Notes: generated by a model not told the origin, from the sequence alone. 64,000 nucleotides of DNA from Bryopsis sp. KO-2023 (GCA_030272585.1 BSYQ01000011.1:3534001-3598000), one strand, 5' to 3'. Shown: positions 34,324 through 48,100, numbered from the stretch's first letter. Made by a program: numbers and translations.

Positions 34324-37300
34324 CTAAGCCACCCCTTTCTCGATGAGCCATGTGGGGGATGGTCTTATCCAAAAAGCAGTACCCCCACTCTTCCCCCTTG
34401 CCACAATGATATCATCGTCGACATAAAAAAAGGAAAAAGCTCCGTTCCTGATCAGAAATTGAGAACAATTTTAACCAAAAAAAAAACTATAAAAAAAATA
34501 AAGTTAAAAATAGATGAAAAAAAATACTCAGTCGAAAAAGAGAAAATACGTGGATCTTCCCTAACACATATGTAAATTTTCAACAGCGTTGTTTTCTGGT
34601 TCTTTTGGTTCAAAAGAACCACACTCCCCACCATACTGTGATAAGATTTTTTTTTTTCAATTCTATAATTAATTCAGACTTCTCTCACTTCTTACGCTAT
34701 GATCTCTGGTGCTCAGATAGGAAGTGAAAACTTTCTGGGCTTTTTTTTAAAACACACAGATATCTGGTATTTATAGATGGTTTTTTAAGCTTCTTTTTTT
34801 TTCCCTTGGAGTTCATAGAACCCATGGGGTGAAATGTTGAAAACCACACTTACTGATCCTTTGTGTTGATTTTGAATTTTGCCGGGCCAATCTTGATTTC
34901 CACCTTGTCTGCCGTGAAATTGAGTGCATTTCCCTGAACCGAAAGAAAAAAAAAAAAAAAACAGAAAGAAAGAAACCGAATGAGAACTTTTGCGAACTTT
35001 AAAACTTTTGCGAAATAAGAAAACATACAAATACAGAGGCCCCATATCGCTTATTTGCACAATGGAGCAACTGGAGCTAGAATTAATTGAATAAATAAAA
35101 TAAAAGGGGAAAAATACAAGACTGAATATTACACAATAGTCATAATATCAAGAATAGGTGCAACAAGTTTTCCTAGATTTCGTTCCTTCAGTGACATACG
35201 AGTGTGGAACCCCCTCCCCCAAACACCCATGCTCAAGAAAACATGACTTTCACATCTTATACATATATATGAATATTTTATGAAAGTTTTAAGCCTCGAT
35301 TTAAAAAAACACGATTGAAAACAAGAGAAAAAAAGCCATCAAAAATTCCACAGCACAATCATTCATTCCTCCCTTCTTTCTTTTCATCCAAAATCAGTTT
35401 CTACTTGTTTTTCAATATGTTTAATGTTTTTATGTTATCTGAAACTAAGTGTGTACAGAGGAGGCCTCAATATCCGCATACTCACACACACATACACACT
35501 CCGTTTTGTAAGAATGATTAAAAACAAAAAACAAAAACCAAAAACACACACACACACACACACATTTATATTTGTTTTTATGTACATCATGTATGCTGTC
35601 GGCCCCACCTTGGTTTCAAATTTTCCAAAAAACGTCATGGCTGCAATGAAACCAAGATACACTCCATTTGCCACGGTTTTAGCTTCACCGTCAAACACCT
35701 GAACAAAAAACGAGCCAATCCTTAGTACATAGAGGACCCACCATAAAAAAAAGAAGACGTACAGAAAAATGCAAAACTAAAAACTACAGACAAAACCCTT
35801 AAAAAAAAGAAGCAGCAATAAGAAGAAGAAAAAAAAAACCTTCCTAATCCCAAGCAACAACCAAACAAAAAAACACAACCGCAGAAAATACAGCTCCATA
35901 AGCCCCTTCACTTTATGGGGAAAAAAAGATATACACATTAGTTTCACAAAAAAATACTATTTTTATTTTTAGGCCATGCGGCCTATTTTTTCGTGAAACT
36001 AAAAAATGTGTATATACATATACACATATGAAAATCAACCCCTTGATCTTCTTCGTCACCTTTTTTTTTTTTTTTCCTTAGTAGAAAAAAAAATCAGAGA
36101 AACTGCCACTCAATCACAACAACAACAAAAAATCCCATCTTTTCAATCTTTAGAAATAGATAAATAAAATTAATCCCCCCAAAAAATACCTGGACGGCGG
36201 TGATTGGGAAAAAATAGCCCCCTTTCTCAGCCTCTCCTTTAGTCACAGCTTCATAAGCCTTTTGATCTGATGAATCAACGAAGAATTCCAAGAAAAACAG
36301 TTAAAAAAAAATAAAAATATATTCAACCCCAGAGCATTAATCAGGTTACTTCGACAAGTTTTTTTTTCCCTTTAGTTTCCTTGAAAAAAACAGAGAAAAG
36401 GCTTTGGGGGGGTGATATTATATATATAGATCCATATAGATATATTCCCGGCTTTTTCCACAAAAAAAAAGGTGCTTCTCATCAAACTCATATGGGTGCT
36501 AATACAAACTTATTTTCCTGAGCTTTGTTGGGGCCGGGAAATTGGGGCTTGTTTATCTGAAGGGAAAAAAAAAAGGGTATTTATGCATTTCATTTTTATT
36601 TTTTTTAGAACAATTTTTTTTATAATATAATATTTTTATGATGGGGGCTGAACAAGAAATTGATTGCTTTGTGGCGGAGCATGTACCAGCTGTGAAAATC
36701 AATCGCCAAGGTTTTCCGGGAGAACCAAAAAACTTTTCCAGTTCACCGTCTTCGAACTGCGAGGAAAAAAATCTCAACATTAAATTCATGAGTAATCACA
36801 ACCACCCTAGGACGGTGAAAATCAAACGGAGAGAAGGGGAAAAAAAAAAGGTTTTTTGAGAAGAAATCTGCGACCTAGCTGGGAAAATCATGCACAGTGC
36901 CAAACTTCTTCAAATTTTTATTATTTATTTATTTCATGTTTCATTTCATTTTTTGTTTCGTTTTATTTTTTTTTTTGGGGGGGGAGGGGGGGAAGGATAT
37001 TGCAAATCTTGAAATTGTTTTATCAACCCTGATGTCTGTGAATAGCTTTTCTTTTCTTTTTTTTTCTCCCCGCCACCCCTTCCCCCCCCCAAAAAATAAA
37101 ATAATAATACCCCCCCCCAAAAAATAAAATAATAATACCCCCCCAAAAAAAAAAATAAATAAATAAAAAGAGCACCTTCATTTTATTATTTTCCAGAAAT
37201 CTCATAGCTCTGATGATATCTCCACTGGGAAGCGTCTTTCCATCTCCAACCGCTTTCAAAGCATCGACCGCCTCAGCAACTTCTGCTCGGGGGGGAGAAA

Positions 37301-38035
37301 ACAAACAAACAAGGATTTTATTTGTATTCACTCCTATTTTTTCATGTGCATATACTCATGATGCTGTGAGAGCCCAGATTAGTCATCAATGGATGGAAAC
37401 ACACGCAAGTTTCACTCTCAAAAAACCAATTCTCAGTTCGAGAAAGGAAAGAAAAAAAAGCAGGAGGGAGGGAAAAAAAAACTTTTGAGAATGCAAAAAA
37501 GTATTCTAAAAAAAAGTCAAATGCGCAACGTAGCTACTTTTCCAATGTGGCAATGTTCTCTTACAGAATTGAATAAAAAAAATAAAAAAAATCACCTGCA
37601 TAAGGTTCTGCAGCTGCATGGAGACGAGAAGGTTTCACTCTCAATTTTTCGCCGATTGAAAACGGCTTTCGTGGAAAATTCACTCTAAAATAATTGCAAC
37701 AGGGGAAGGTAAGGAGGGTGGGAGAAAGAAACCAGACAAAAAAACCAAATGTACAATCGAAAAGGCAACACACAACCATATGACAAAAAAAATAATTCAA
37801 AAAAACAATAAATACGAGATCGATTCCGGGCATAGTCCACACAGGACCCATTTCTCTCATTATGTTTCTCAACTTGTTGAAAAGGATTAGATTTTGTTTT
37901 AAGAAAAACCAAAAAGCAGCTCATGTTGGAATACCTTTGACTATTGAACCCGGCCATTCTGAGATGTGTGCGACGAGAGGGGGATGCTCGGCATCCCGAC
38001 ACCAGCCCGCTCGTCAAAGACACGCTGGTCGCCAT
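34324..38035 (-). CDS. Plastid fibrillin / plastid-lipid-associated protein (PAP family)
   Basis: Eight exons: 38035-37935, 37684-37596, 37282-37176, 36756-36687, 36266-36190, 35698-35609, 34933-34854 and 34447-34324; every junction is GT-AG with matching phase and the product is 245 aa. The N-terminus, MATSVSLTSGLVSGCRAS followed by PSRRTHLRM, is rich in Ser/Thr/Arg and lacks a hydrophobic core, like a primary-plastid transit peptide. The core follows the PAP_fibrillin order: GKPWRLIFTA; GYFFPITAVQVFD; NGVYLGFIAAMTFFGKF; the basic beta strands VEIKIGPAKFKI; and the diagnostic end FYVDDDIIVARGKSGGTAFW. Fibrillins are lipocalin-like proteins of plastoglobules, thylakoids and stroma that carry lipids or quinones. 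Which subgroup this is cannot be decided here. Introns of 200-700 bp are full of A/C homopolymers. Confidence 0.82.
37083..37154. repeat. Tandem C(n)A(n)TAAAATAATAATA repeat in a fibrillin-gene intron
   Basis: A unit of eight to nine C, six A and TAAAATAATAATA occurs twice and starts a third time, in intron 3 of the minus-strand fibrillin-like gene. Confidence 0.85.
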
Positions 38036-38825
38036 TTCAGCAAGAAAAAAAAAGCAAAGCTAGCTTATACACACACACGAGGCCAACTCGGTTCGTGTAA
38101 ACCTGGTTCGTTTTTTCTTTTTTTGTGTTTTTTTTTTCTGACACAGCGTTTCGTTTGGCTTGATGGATTACTTTTTTTTTTGCCTCAATAGATTTGCATC
38201 AGAGCGAATCGGGGTGTGAAAAAAGGGAAGCCTCAAATCAGCACTTTGGGACCACATGCCTGGATTCTTCGAAATCGAACCCACCAAAAAAATAGAAAAC
38301 CGTACCGTATTCTTTGTTCCCCTGTGTGTGTGATAGAAAGAGAAAACCGTTCCGAGTGCTCGCAGAGACTGCGGACGAAAAAAAAAAAAAGCACAGCCAA
38401 AAACAAACAAACGCGCAAGAAATAGCTGGAAGATTTCTTTTTCGGTATGTAGCGCGAGGAGCGGGGGCTCGCCTTCCTTTTGGAATCCTTGGCTTTTTTC
38501 TTTCGTTTTTCTTTGTCGTGAACGACAGGTTTTGGGGGATTTTTTGACACCGGGCAATGTCTCGACTCGGGGAATTGAACCACGCTGTTTCTTTAGAGTA
38601 CATTTTTGTATGGGGCTCTGGGGGGTTCTTGAGCTGAACTGGATTTATCCCCTTGAGGTCTGGTGGTGGTGGTTGAGCGATGGGCTGGCTGCCGTCTGAA
38701 CCACCTGCCGGACTTGTTGGTTATTGGGAAGGAGAACCCCCATTGAAACTGAGAAGTGTTAAGGGTTGTTTTGGGGGTGACTGTCTCGCAGGAACGGTTT
38801 TTTTAGAAGACATTTTTTTATCAAG
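38036..38825. promoter_or_regulatory. Divergent promoter region, fibrillin-like (-) / F-box-LRR (+)
   Basis: About 790 bp separate two divergent start codons, so both promoters should be here. The left part carries T and A runs, while the middle (38330-38480) is more mixed. No specific element is recognised. Confidence 0.35.
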
Positions 38826-40920
38826 ATGCCAGGCGAAAAACACGCGGGAGCGCTCAATCTCGTGACTAAGTTCTACACGGCCCCTCTCTTCGGCAGCAGC
38901 AAAGGCGTCGTCGCAGAGGTTATCAGACAAAACCATGTGCGTCCATCATCTTTTTCTTTCTTTTCTTTTCTTCCTTCGTGACTCTCTTCTCCTGGTCGCT
39001 TAAAATCGAAACAGAAAGAAAACACCAAAAAAACATGCCGCGCGGACTGGATGCGTTCTCCCCAGTAGGGCGCCAGTTGCGAACCCCTTCAGGACGCCCG
39101 AGTGTTCATCCTCACCGTCCTTCCCAAGCCTTCATCTCAATTTCTTCTTTTTTAAAAGTTTTTTCTTAATGATCCTGTGCCATTGAAATGTTCAACTTGC
39201 CTAGTACTAGGGTTTTTTTGGAAAGGTGTTTTGTTGGGCAACACAACTGTGGTAAAGAAGGTGGTGGGGGGGGGGAATTTTTTGTAATTATTATTGTTAG
39301 GCACATACTCCACTTGTTCATTTTTCGTTCTTGAAAAGAAGTTTCAAACGAACCGATACATCTGTGCTTAAATATGCTTATTACCTTTCAAGCATTTTTT
39401 TTTTTTGGGGGGGTGGGGGGGTGGGGGGGAGGAAAAGAGCTGTTCGCCCCCCCCCCCCCCCCCCCTTATGGGAAAGAAAAAAATTATTGGATGTGCGCAT
39501 CGCCTACCAAAAAAAAAAAAAGTTGCTTGTTTTTCTGTTTGCCTGGATATCAAAAGAAACTCGAGTGAGTCTGTGTGTTTGTTTCCCCCCCCCTTTTTCT
39601 TTTTGCCTTCAAAAGCAGGAAGGGTCTCAATGGTCGACCTGTGGCAATGATGTTATGAAAGCTTTGATCGGCCACTTGCGAGCATCCGAAGATGGGCAGT
39701 CTGTGAGGAACCTACGACTGGTCAACAGACACTGGTGTTCGACTGTCAGCGGGATGGCGACCTCCATGAAGCCTGCCGATCTTGAAATAGAGGAATTTGG
39801 AAAATTTGAAAAAGTAAGTCATCAGGCAAAAGTCCTTTTTTTTCTTTGTTTCTATTGTTTTGCTTTTTCTTTTTTTTTTTTGGGGGGGGGGGGTTAGAAA
39901 AAAAAAAAAGAGAGAGAGAGAAGAAACATGCATTTCCATGCAGAATTTCCTGCTTTTTTATTTCTTTATTTATTCTTTCTTTTTTTTCCCCAAGAGGAAA
40001 TAAATGCTCGAAGAAAGAGCATTTAAAAGTCTTTCGGAAAAAGACTCGTATATGATAATCAATCATGAGATCCATCGGTTTCTGATTGCCGGAAAAATGT
40101 GTGCAAAACTCGACAGGCTATGAGGACTCGTTTTACAAATATTCGTAAGCTGGAGCTCCCGGCCTCTTGGATGGAGGACTCCTTTTGCCAGCGCATTGCT
40201 GCTTTCAAGGGTCTGCGCGAACTGGACTTTTTCTGGTTCGACAACGTGACAGACGAAGGCATGAAGCACATTGCTTCCCTGCCAAACCTGTCCAGCTTGA
40301 AGATATATCACTGTCGTCAAGTTTCCGACAAGGGCCTCAAGATGCTGGCTCGTTCCACCATCAAGGAGCTCTGGCTATATGGTGGTGTTCAGGTATGGAA
40401 ACGCGAATTTCTGCTTTTCTTTAAGAGAATATCGGAGATTATTGCCTTATGCATATCAAGATGCTGGCTTGCTTCAATCTTAGCGTCCACTCTATACGCA
40501 GGGAGCTACCCTCCATCCCCCCCCCCCCCCCCCCCCCAGGTTGATATTAACCTGTCTGTTTTCAAAATTAAATTATCATTGGCGTTTTTATTTTTTTTTT
40601 TTTTTGGGGGGGGGGGGGGGGGGCTAATCTGTTTTCCCTTTTGGCTGTGTTTCCCGGGCCTTAATGTCGAATTGGATTTTGATATGGAGTTAGGAGGTAT
40701 ACCTTACCTAAAGGGGGATTGTGTTTTTATTTGGGGGTTGATGCAGGTCTCTGATGATGGCCTGAGCATGCTGGCCAGTTGCAATTCATTGAAACAACTC
40801 CGGCTAATGTATTGCAATGCAATCACCAAGAGGGGTTTGGAATCTTTCGTGAATCGCCCTGATATGAAACTCACAGTGCGATTCTGCCGTCGTATACCCT
40901 GCGACATTCACATAGCTTGA
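38826..40920 (+). CDS. F-box-like / leucine-rich-repeat protein
   Basis: Four exons, all in phase 0: 38826-38936, 39619-39813, 40117-40392 and 40747-40920; 251 aa. Exon 2 holds an F-box-like helix set, VMKALIGHLRASEDGQ then VRNLRLVNRHWCSTV. Exons 3-4 hold Cys-containing LRRs of the FBXL/AMN1 kind: LRELDFFWFDNVTDEGMKHI; LPNLSSLKIYHCRQVSDKGL; IKELWLYGG; VSDDGLSMLASCNSLKQLRL; MYCNAITKRGLE. In SCF ubiquitin ligases such proteins choose the substrate. The exon 3-4 border falls just before 'VSDDGL', so the introns follow the repeat unit. The protein is short for an FBXL, but the two halves fit together. The N-terminal exon has no known domain, so the true start could be elsewhere. Introns contain T(n)G(n) runs of up to 15 G. 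Confidence 0.8.
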
Positions 40921-43900
40921 ATTCTAGGATTGTTTCCCCCTTGACCCAGCCCAATCAAGAAAAAAAGGGGAGGGGGGGGAGAAAAAACAGAAAAAAGAAA
41001 CGCTTTAGAGAATTTAAGTGACATAGTATATATTCACCTGATTATCCGAACCCTCGGAATTTACCCCCATCCCCCTTTTTTTTTTTTTTTTTACCTTTCT
41101 TACCCGTCTCCCCCTTTTCTCGGCTGCCCTTCTCAGTGTTGCAAAAGAAATGAGTACGACGTTGTTGGTTTTTTTAATTTTTGATTTGTGTGAGAAAAAG
41201 TGTGAGATTTTTTTGGGGAATGGAAAAAAAAGAAAGAAAAGAAGGGATACCTGTGTGTATTTGTTTTTCCTTTTCTTAATTTTTGTAATTTCCCCATAAA
41301 AGGGAGAGGTTTGGGGGAGGGGACTGCCAATTGGGGGGTGAAAGGAAGAAAAAAAGGGGGAAAAGGGGAGGGGGATCTAGAAAAAAAAGAAAAAAAAATC
41401 AGAATGGGCAAGAGGGCTTAGAAAAAAAAAAACATTAAAAAAAAAAAAAAAAAAAAAGATAATGTATTCTTTTGAAAGCGGAAGCTCCACCGTTGCATGT
41501 ATGGAGTCCCTACTTTTTTTTTTGCGACCATTGCAGTTGTTGTTGGTGTGTTGGGATATTTTTAGGGTGGAGTAGCGAAAAGTGAAAAAAAGCATATCCT
41601 TGTCAAGGGTATTATATATGCTGCTGGGCAGTGTTGGAGAGTCCAGGGGGGGAAAAAAAACTGGAAAATTGCGAAAGATATTTACCAGACATTTACACAT
41701 CGCTTTGGTCAAAATTTAAGTTTGAGGGAAAAAAAAAGGGGATTAGGGGGAAAAGAAAACAGAAAAAAAAGAAAAAAGAGGACCTGACGCTTCGTCGCCT
41801 TTCTCTTTTTCCCTTTTTTTTTTTTTTTTTTTGGTTCTTTTCCGGATTTACCCGGTTAAATCCAAGACATGATATATACGTATTGGTATATATTTTTTTC
41901 TTTTCTTTTTTCAACTTTATATTTTTTTTTTCGTGTTTTTTTAAATTTTTGGGGGGGCTTTTGGGGGAAGAGGAAGATGAAAGCACAGTCTTAGGCTTTT
42001 TTTTTCTTCCTTTTTTTGTCGTTGTTGTAGTATTTTTTTTCTTCTTTTTTTCTTTTTTTTTTCCCTGCTTTATGCAAGGATTCATCTATATTTAGCATGA
42101 TATATTGGCATATATATATGTGTGTGTGTGTGTCTATAGAAGGGTAGTTTGGAACATATGGAAAAAGAATTACACAAGGGGATTTTTCGTTTGGGTATTT
42201 TTTTCTTATGTGGGGCGGTAAAAGCCAAAAGAAAATCAACAAGAAAGGAAAAAAAGGAGAAAATAGAGAAAGAAAATCAAATGTCCCAACAGGGGGAGTG
42301 CAATATTGAAGCTGAAAAAAAAAAACACCCAGAGAGGATGGAGAAAATACCACCACTAAGGGGGGACCCTTTGTATGTGGGCGGGTGGGGTATTTTCATT
42401 TAAGAAAAAAACAAAAAAAAAACGAATGCTTTTGAGCGAGGGGAGTGGGGTTTTCCCTTCTTCGTAGAAATATGCTAATGTACGCCATCTGCCAAAACGC
42501 ATTCATTCAGCCTCCCACTCTTTTTATGGTGTGCAGGGTGTCAATGTATTTTTTTTTGCATCGGTATCTTTCCGCTAATGCATGCGTTCTATTTTTAGAT
42601 GCATGCATCTGTTTTGAAAAATGCACCGATTCATTTTTGAGTGTCCAACCGGGATTCTTTTAATGTTTGTGGAAAGGGGTGTAAAAAAAAAGGATGAAGA
42701 AAGAAAAAAACAGGGGTGGGTTGCTGGGTGGGTTGCTGAAGGTAAAAAAAAATTAAATTCTAAAAAAATATTTCCAAGGTGGCCTCTTACAGTTTCCGTA
42801 GTTCTGGGTTTCGTTTTTTTTTTTTTTTTGCAAGTGTGGGTGTATGTGTATCGACCTTGGCGATCGTTTAAAAATAGCCGATCATCAATGGATTCACCGT
42901 TGCCAGATTTTTTTTTCTTCTTTTTTTTGGGGGATTAAAATCCTTTTTAAATGGGGGAAAAAAAGAGAACGAAAAAGTCCTGATACTCTCTTTTTTTGTT
43001 GCTGTTGACTAATCCTCACTCCTTTTTTTCTCACACAATATGAGAAGAAAAAAGAGTGAGAGATGGATGGAAAAAAAAGGGGTCGATTCTTTGTGTACAC
43101 TTTGTGTTTTTTTTAAATCCCGTTTTAATGGGATTTTCTCGTCGTCTTTTTTTTTACATATGTGCATATATGTTTGTCTTTCCGTTTTGATTTCTTTTTG
43201 TTTTTGGTTGGGGGTGATGTGTGGCTTTTTATTTTTTTTAACGTATTTTTTTTTCTGAAGCGGAGACCATATTTTGGGGGATAAATAGGGGGAAAAGATA
43301 AAGCCTTTGATTGTTGCTTTTGTCGGGGGGTGTGGAAAGTTGAAAACAAACTGCAAAAAAAAAAAAAAGCGATTTCTCTGGGCTTTGTCGTTGTCTTTTC
43401 CTTTTTACTGATAGTTTCGGTCTCGAGAAAGGGTGGATTTTCATATTTTCATATTTTTTTTATTTTTTTTTTGGGGGGAGGAGGGGTATTTTTTTTTTAT
43501 CCCCCTCCATCAACCCCCCTTAAAGAAAAAAAAAAAAAAAAGAGAGTGAGAGAGAGAGAGACCCAAAAAACAAATGAGGGGTAGGAAAACAAAAAAGAAA
43601 AACTCTACACAATGCCGTCTTTCACAAGAAAAAAAAATTGAAAGAAATCAATCTTGCTTTTTTTTTGTCTTCAAAAAAAAAGATCGGAAGTGGTGGGGGA
43701 GGGGGGGTTGAGCATAAGAAAACACTTAGAAAGGGATTCGTCCTTTTTAGAAGCTGAGTGGCTCTATTTGGGATGGAGGTTTACTTTTGGAGGGGGGAGT
43801 TGAAAAAAAAAACTCCCTAAAAAGCAGGGCATTTCGACATGTTTGGAAGAAAAATTTCTATTGAGGAAAAGAAGTTGCATGATGCCCTTGTTTGGGAAAG

Positions 43901-45184
43901 AAAGAAAGAAGGAAGGGGGGGGGGGCTGGGTTGCAGGAGGAAAGTTGTCTTGCCAGCTTGGTTCAGTTTAAAATGCAAAAGGAAGGGAGGGAGGGGGGAT
44001 TTAGTCTACATGAGTTGAGGCTTCTTTATTGTTTTCTTTTTTCAGGGGGGGGAAGTGAAAATTCTCTGCTCGGAATTTTAAAAAATGGGAAAAAAAAAGA
44101 AAAATCTGAAGATTGATCTTCTTCTTTTTTTTTTTTTCGAGAAGAGAAAAAAAGGAGCGGTAAAAACGACCTACCCTATTTTTCTTATGAAATGTTGGGA
44201 GTTGCTCGTTGAATTTTCACTTGCCTTTGGGGGTTGCATGCTGATATTCTATGTTTGAACTGGAAAATGGCAAATCGGCCGGTAAGCATGTGATGTGAAA
44301 GGGGGAGGGGGTTGGAAGGAAAAAACCTGGCCTTGTTTTTGTTTCTGCAGCGGCGTGTGTTGCATTAGTTCGAATTGAGAAAACAAAAAGAAAACAAGAA
44401 AAGAAAAGGTAGCAAGGTGGGGTCGAGGAGTGAACAAGAAAAAAAAAAAAGAAGAGAGTGGGGGAATGTAGCAAATTGGCAAGCGATTCTGTAAAGATTT
44501 GTCTGGGTTGCTTTCTCTGTGCAATTTTTCCCTTTTTTTCTGCAATTATTGACTATGTTGTGCAAGCTTTGCGTTGTTTTTTTTTTTGGGGGGGGGGGTG
44601 ATCTTACATTTTCAGCTGTATTGTTGTGGGGTTCTGTTTTCTGTGTGGGGAGTATGCATATGCACCAGCATACAAACGATGGAAAAGGAAAATTGCGACA
44701 TGGAATCAGGGGCAAGAGGAAAATTGATATGCACGATGTCTCCTAAGGTTAACATAACCTTTTACTTAGGAAGCATAATTGTCCAGCATGTTTTGAGAAT
44801 TTTCCAATAACTTAAACCTGAGAAAAACTCGGATAAAGAAGCCACTTGCGAAAAGGGAAACCCCTCAATAACTATTTACAAAAGTGGAAAACAATCACAA
44901 GGTTTCTAGTTGCACACAGGCCTTTGCGCTCATAGGGTATCAGTTTTCAGATGATTCAGTACGGAAGGGAAAAAAAATAAAAACTGTTCAGCAAATTTGG
45001 GTATGTGGAGAAAGGGAACTCATGAAATTAGACCAAAACCTTTTTTTTTTTTTTTTTAAGCGATTCAATTGTTGGGTATTTAATTTATATTTGTTGATAT
45101 TGATGAACGAAGTGATGAAGGGACACTTGATAAAAAGAGATTCCATATGTTACACGCGTGTCAAAATACAATTTGCTGGGTTTT
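40921..45184. other. 4.3-kb homopolymer-rich stretch without genes
   Basis: Poly-T, poly-A and poly-G runs of 8-20 bases recur every 50-150 bp. Every open frame is a simple Phe/Lys/Gly read-through of these tracts. The short GT run at 42119-42132 is a microsatellite. No domain, splice pair or RNA gene recognised. Confidence 0.6.
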
Positions 45185-48100
45185 CTAGGCGGCACAATGC
45201 TGAATTCGCTGTTGCCTGGACGAATTCGACTTGCCCTGCGATTCGTGGCAATTTAAACCCAAGGCTTGGGATATCATATCGATTTGCTCCATTTCATCTT
45301 TGTAAAACGGAAGGCAGACCACCTGAAACGAAAAAACAGTAAATATTAAGAGTTCGAAAGAGTCCCTATCCACACAATTCCACAGTGGAAAGGTTTTCAC
45401 AATACAATACAATACAATGTATTTCCACCTCCGCATCATGCAAACAAACCACTATCCTGAGCAGAAAAAAGTTACGACAGGCTGACTAAGAGAACATGAA
45501 TGCGTCTTGCTCCCCATCTTTTTTTTCTACCCGGAGAAAAAGACACTCCAACAAAACACTAACCGTACAGATCCTAGCCCCGTTCAATCATTAATTTTGT
45601 AAATTTGCTTCCGGTCAGGCACACACTTTTCGTTCCTTGGGGAAAAACGAAGAAGCAAAACATCCAATGTCTGCAAAAGCCACCATCGTTTCGATCAACT
45701 CACCTTATATCCGAGGATCTCCAGCAATCTATTTCTAAAAATAGTTTCTCCTGTTGGCATATACCCCCCATCCACTTTGTTTATGGTGTAATGCCAAGGC
45801 CCGTCGCACTCAATCACCACGGGGGGTTCCCCCTTGATCAACAAATCCACGTCGATCAAACCGCCACACAAGACCACCCTGGATTCACTCCAGATGCCAG
45901 CCTTGTCCAGCTGCTCTTTGACCCTCCATTCGAACTGAGACCGTCTCCCCACTTTGGAAGCTTTGCAATGCTCCTTGGCTTTCGCCACCATCGGAGGGTC
46001 GGCCGCACCCAACGGCCGTCCAGCCTCTCCTGAGACATCCACATGAAGCCAGGATTGTACAATCTGGCGCCAGTGCAGATCCGTTGGGGCGGCTTCCACC
46101 TTCTCCCAAAACTCCATTATTTCGCTGAGCTCGGTGAATTCGGCCAAAGACAGGTCATCCAACATCGCCAAAGCCCACATCATCATCGCCACGTGTCCAA
46201 ATCTGTTCACCTTTTCATAAATCCGGTGCTGCCTGACAAATCCTAGGAACCTGTCATCCCGGTGGTTCAGGGATGCACAGGATTTGAGAATCGAGATCAG
46301 AGCTTTGCAATCGGGTCCACTTCCTTCTCGAAATAATGCCATGGAGCGTTGGATGACTGCCTCCAGCAGGTCTGCATTGAAGAACCTGGATCGCCCCAAA
46401 CCCCAAGCCAACAGCTGCACTTCCAGCATGCTGAACTCCTCCAACCCATGTTCCTGCACCTTCAAAGCCACGAGGTCCAGCAACTCCACTGTCGCCCCAT
46501 GGAAAGTCTCCAGATTGTCACCCCATTGACCAAGCCCCTTGACCACCAGCAAAGCTTGCTTCGCAGAAAACGCCCCCCATTGCTGCGTCGCGCTCTTGAT
46601 CAAGCCTACCATGATTTGAGGTTCAATTAAATTTAGCTTGGAAAAGTTGTGAATCATCTTGGCAAGCTGGTCCGGAGTGAATATGCCAGCTCTGTAGTCT
46701 TTGATCGCCTCCATGCCCAACGCTAACCACAGCTCCTCATCCTTGGCATCCAGCAGCGTGAAACCATGCACTAGATTGAACAAGGTTTGTTCACTGCACC
46801 CCAAAAGTCGGTCCCCAGAAACCACAGCAGCGGAGATGCTCTCGACCGGCTTCTTATCTGTTCTGAACGCCATCCCCCCCACCCAATTCGCCACCCTCAA
46901 AATATCCTGTTCAGAAGAGCTGGACAATCTTTTCCAAACCTCATCCTCGACGGCGATCGACGCCCATGCATTTGAATACCCCAATATCCACCAATGTTGT
47001 ATAACCCCCATAAGCTCAATATCAGACATTTCCCCCAACACTTTTGGAGTTGAAAACGCCCCCACTAGGGCATCCAGAAGCTTGAGATCCTGGAACCTTG
47101 CTGAACTCAGCCCATGCATCACCAACCTCCAGAATCTGACTTCCATCTCAGCCAGCCTGTGGGGCTTGAGCAATTCCAGAAGCAACGGCTTGATGACTGA
47201 CTGGGGGTCCCTCTTCAAGCCACCGAGTGCGTGGATCAACGAAACCAGAGATCCGCCAGAAATCGTCTCCAGTCGAGCCTCTTTGACCACCTCCATGCAC
47301 AAGGGTTTCAAAATCTGTTCGTTGTCGAATTCCAGCCATCTAAACCCGAGCGCCGCCCTCTCCAGCTCTTTGCCGTGTACCGCACCGATGTTTGCCACGA
47401 GTTTCCAGCCCAGCATCTCCACTACTTCGCTGTGCCTTAAATTCAGCCCCCCCAGTGAGAACAGGATGGACCCCAGCATCTTGCTGAAATCCTGAAAAGT
47501 CACCATCGAATGGATCATCGATTGCACCACATTGTCCAGCACTTTCTGGTCCCTGTAGCCCATCAGAACGCACCCATACAGGAAATTCGAGTAAGAGTGG
47601 GTGGAGCACTCATAAAAGACTATTTTCTTGGTGAACTCCTTGGCAGCCAAATCTATACATCGATCCACACCCTGCCCGCCTTCTTTCAGAAACAGCAACC
47701 CCACACCTTTCATCAAGCTGGACAAGGTGATATGCCCGCAATCGATGCTGGTGAACATCTCCCCATCCAAACCAACCCTCAGCAAATCTCGAACGAAATC
47801 CTGGCCACTGGACGCCAAGAACCCCGATGTGACTTTGTCGCAATCGTCCCTGGCTTGCTTTGCTAGAGCCCCGAATGCTAGCGTCGTGATGCCGATCTGG
47901 ATGGGGTCGAAGGAGTTCAGCACCACCGGATCTCGCCCTCTTTTCACCAAGGCACCCAGAAGCTCCCGGTTCAAGTACATGCCATTTTTGCATGAGTTGG
48001 CTATGTGGGCGATCTCGAACGAAGTCAGCGTCCCAGCTTGTTTGATGGCTAGCTGCGAGCATTCCTCCCATGTCAGGGACAATAACAAGGGGTCCAAGTG

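Noticed and set aside
41621-42095. ORFs of 130-154 codons in the homopolymer field
   Set aside because: They are Phe/Lys read-through of poly-T and poly-A, with no natural protein composition.
46701-47495. 264-codon plus-strand ORF
   Set aside because: It is the antisense shadow of the RAP gene and has no motifs.
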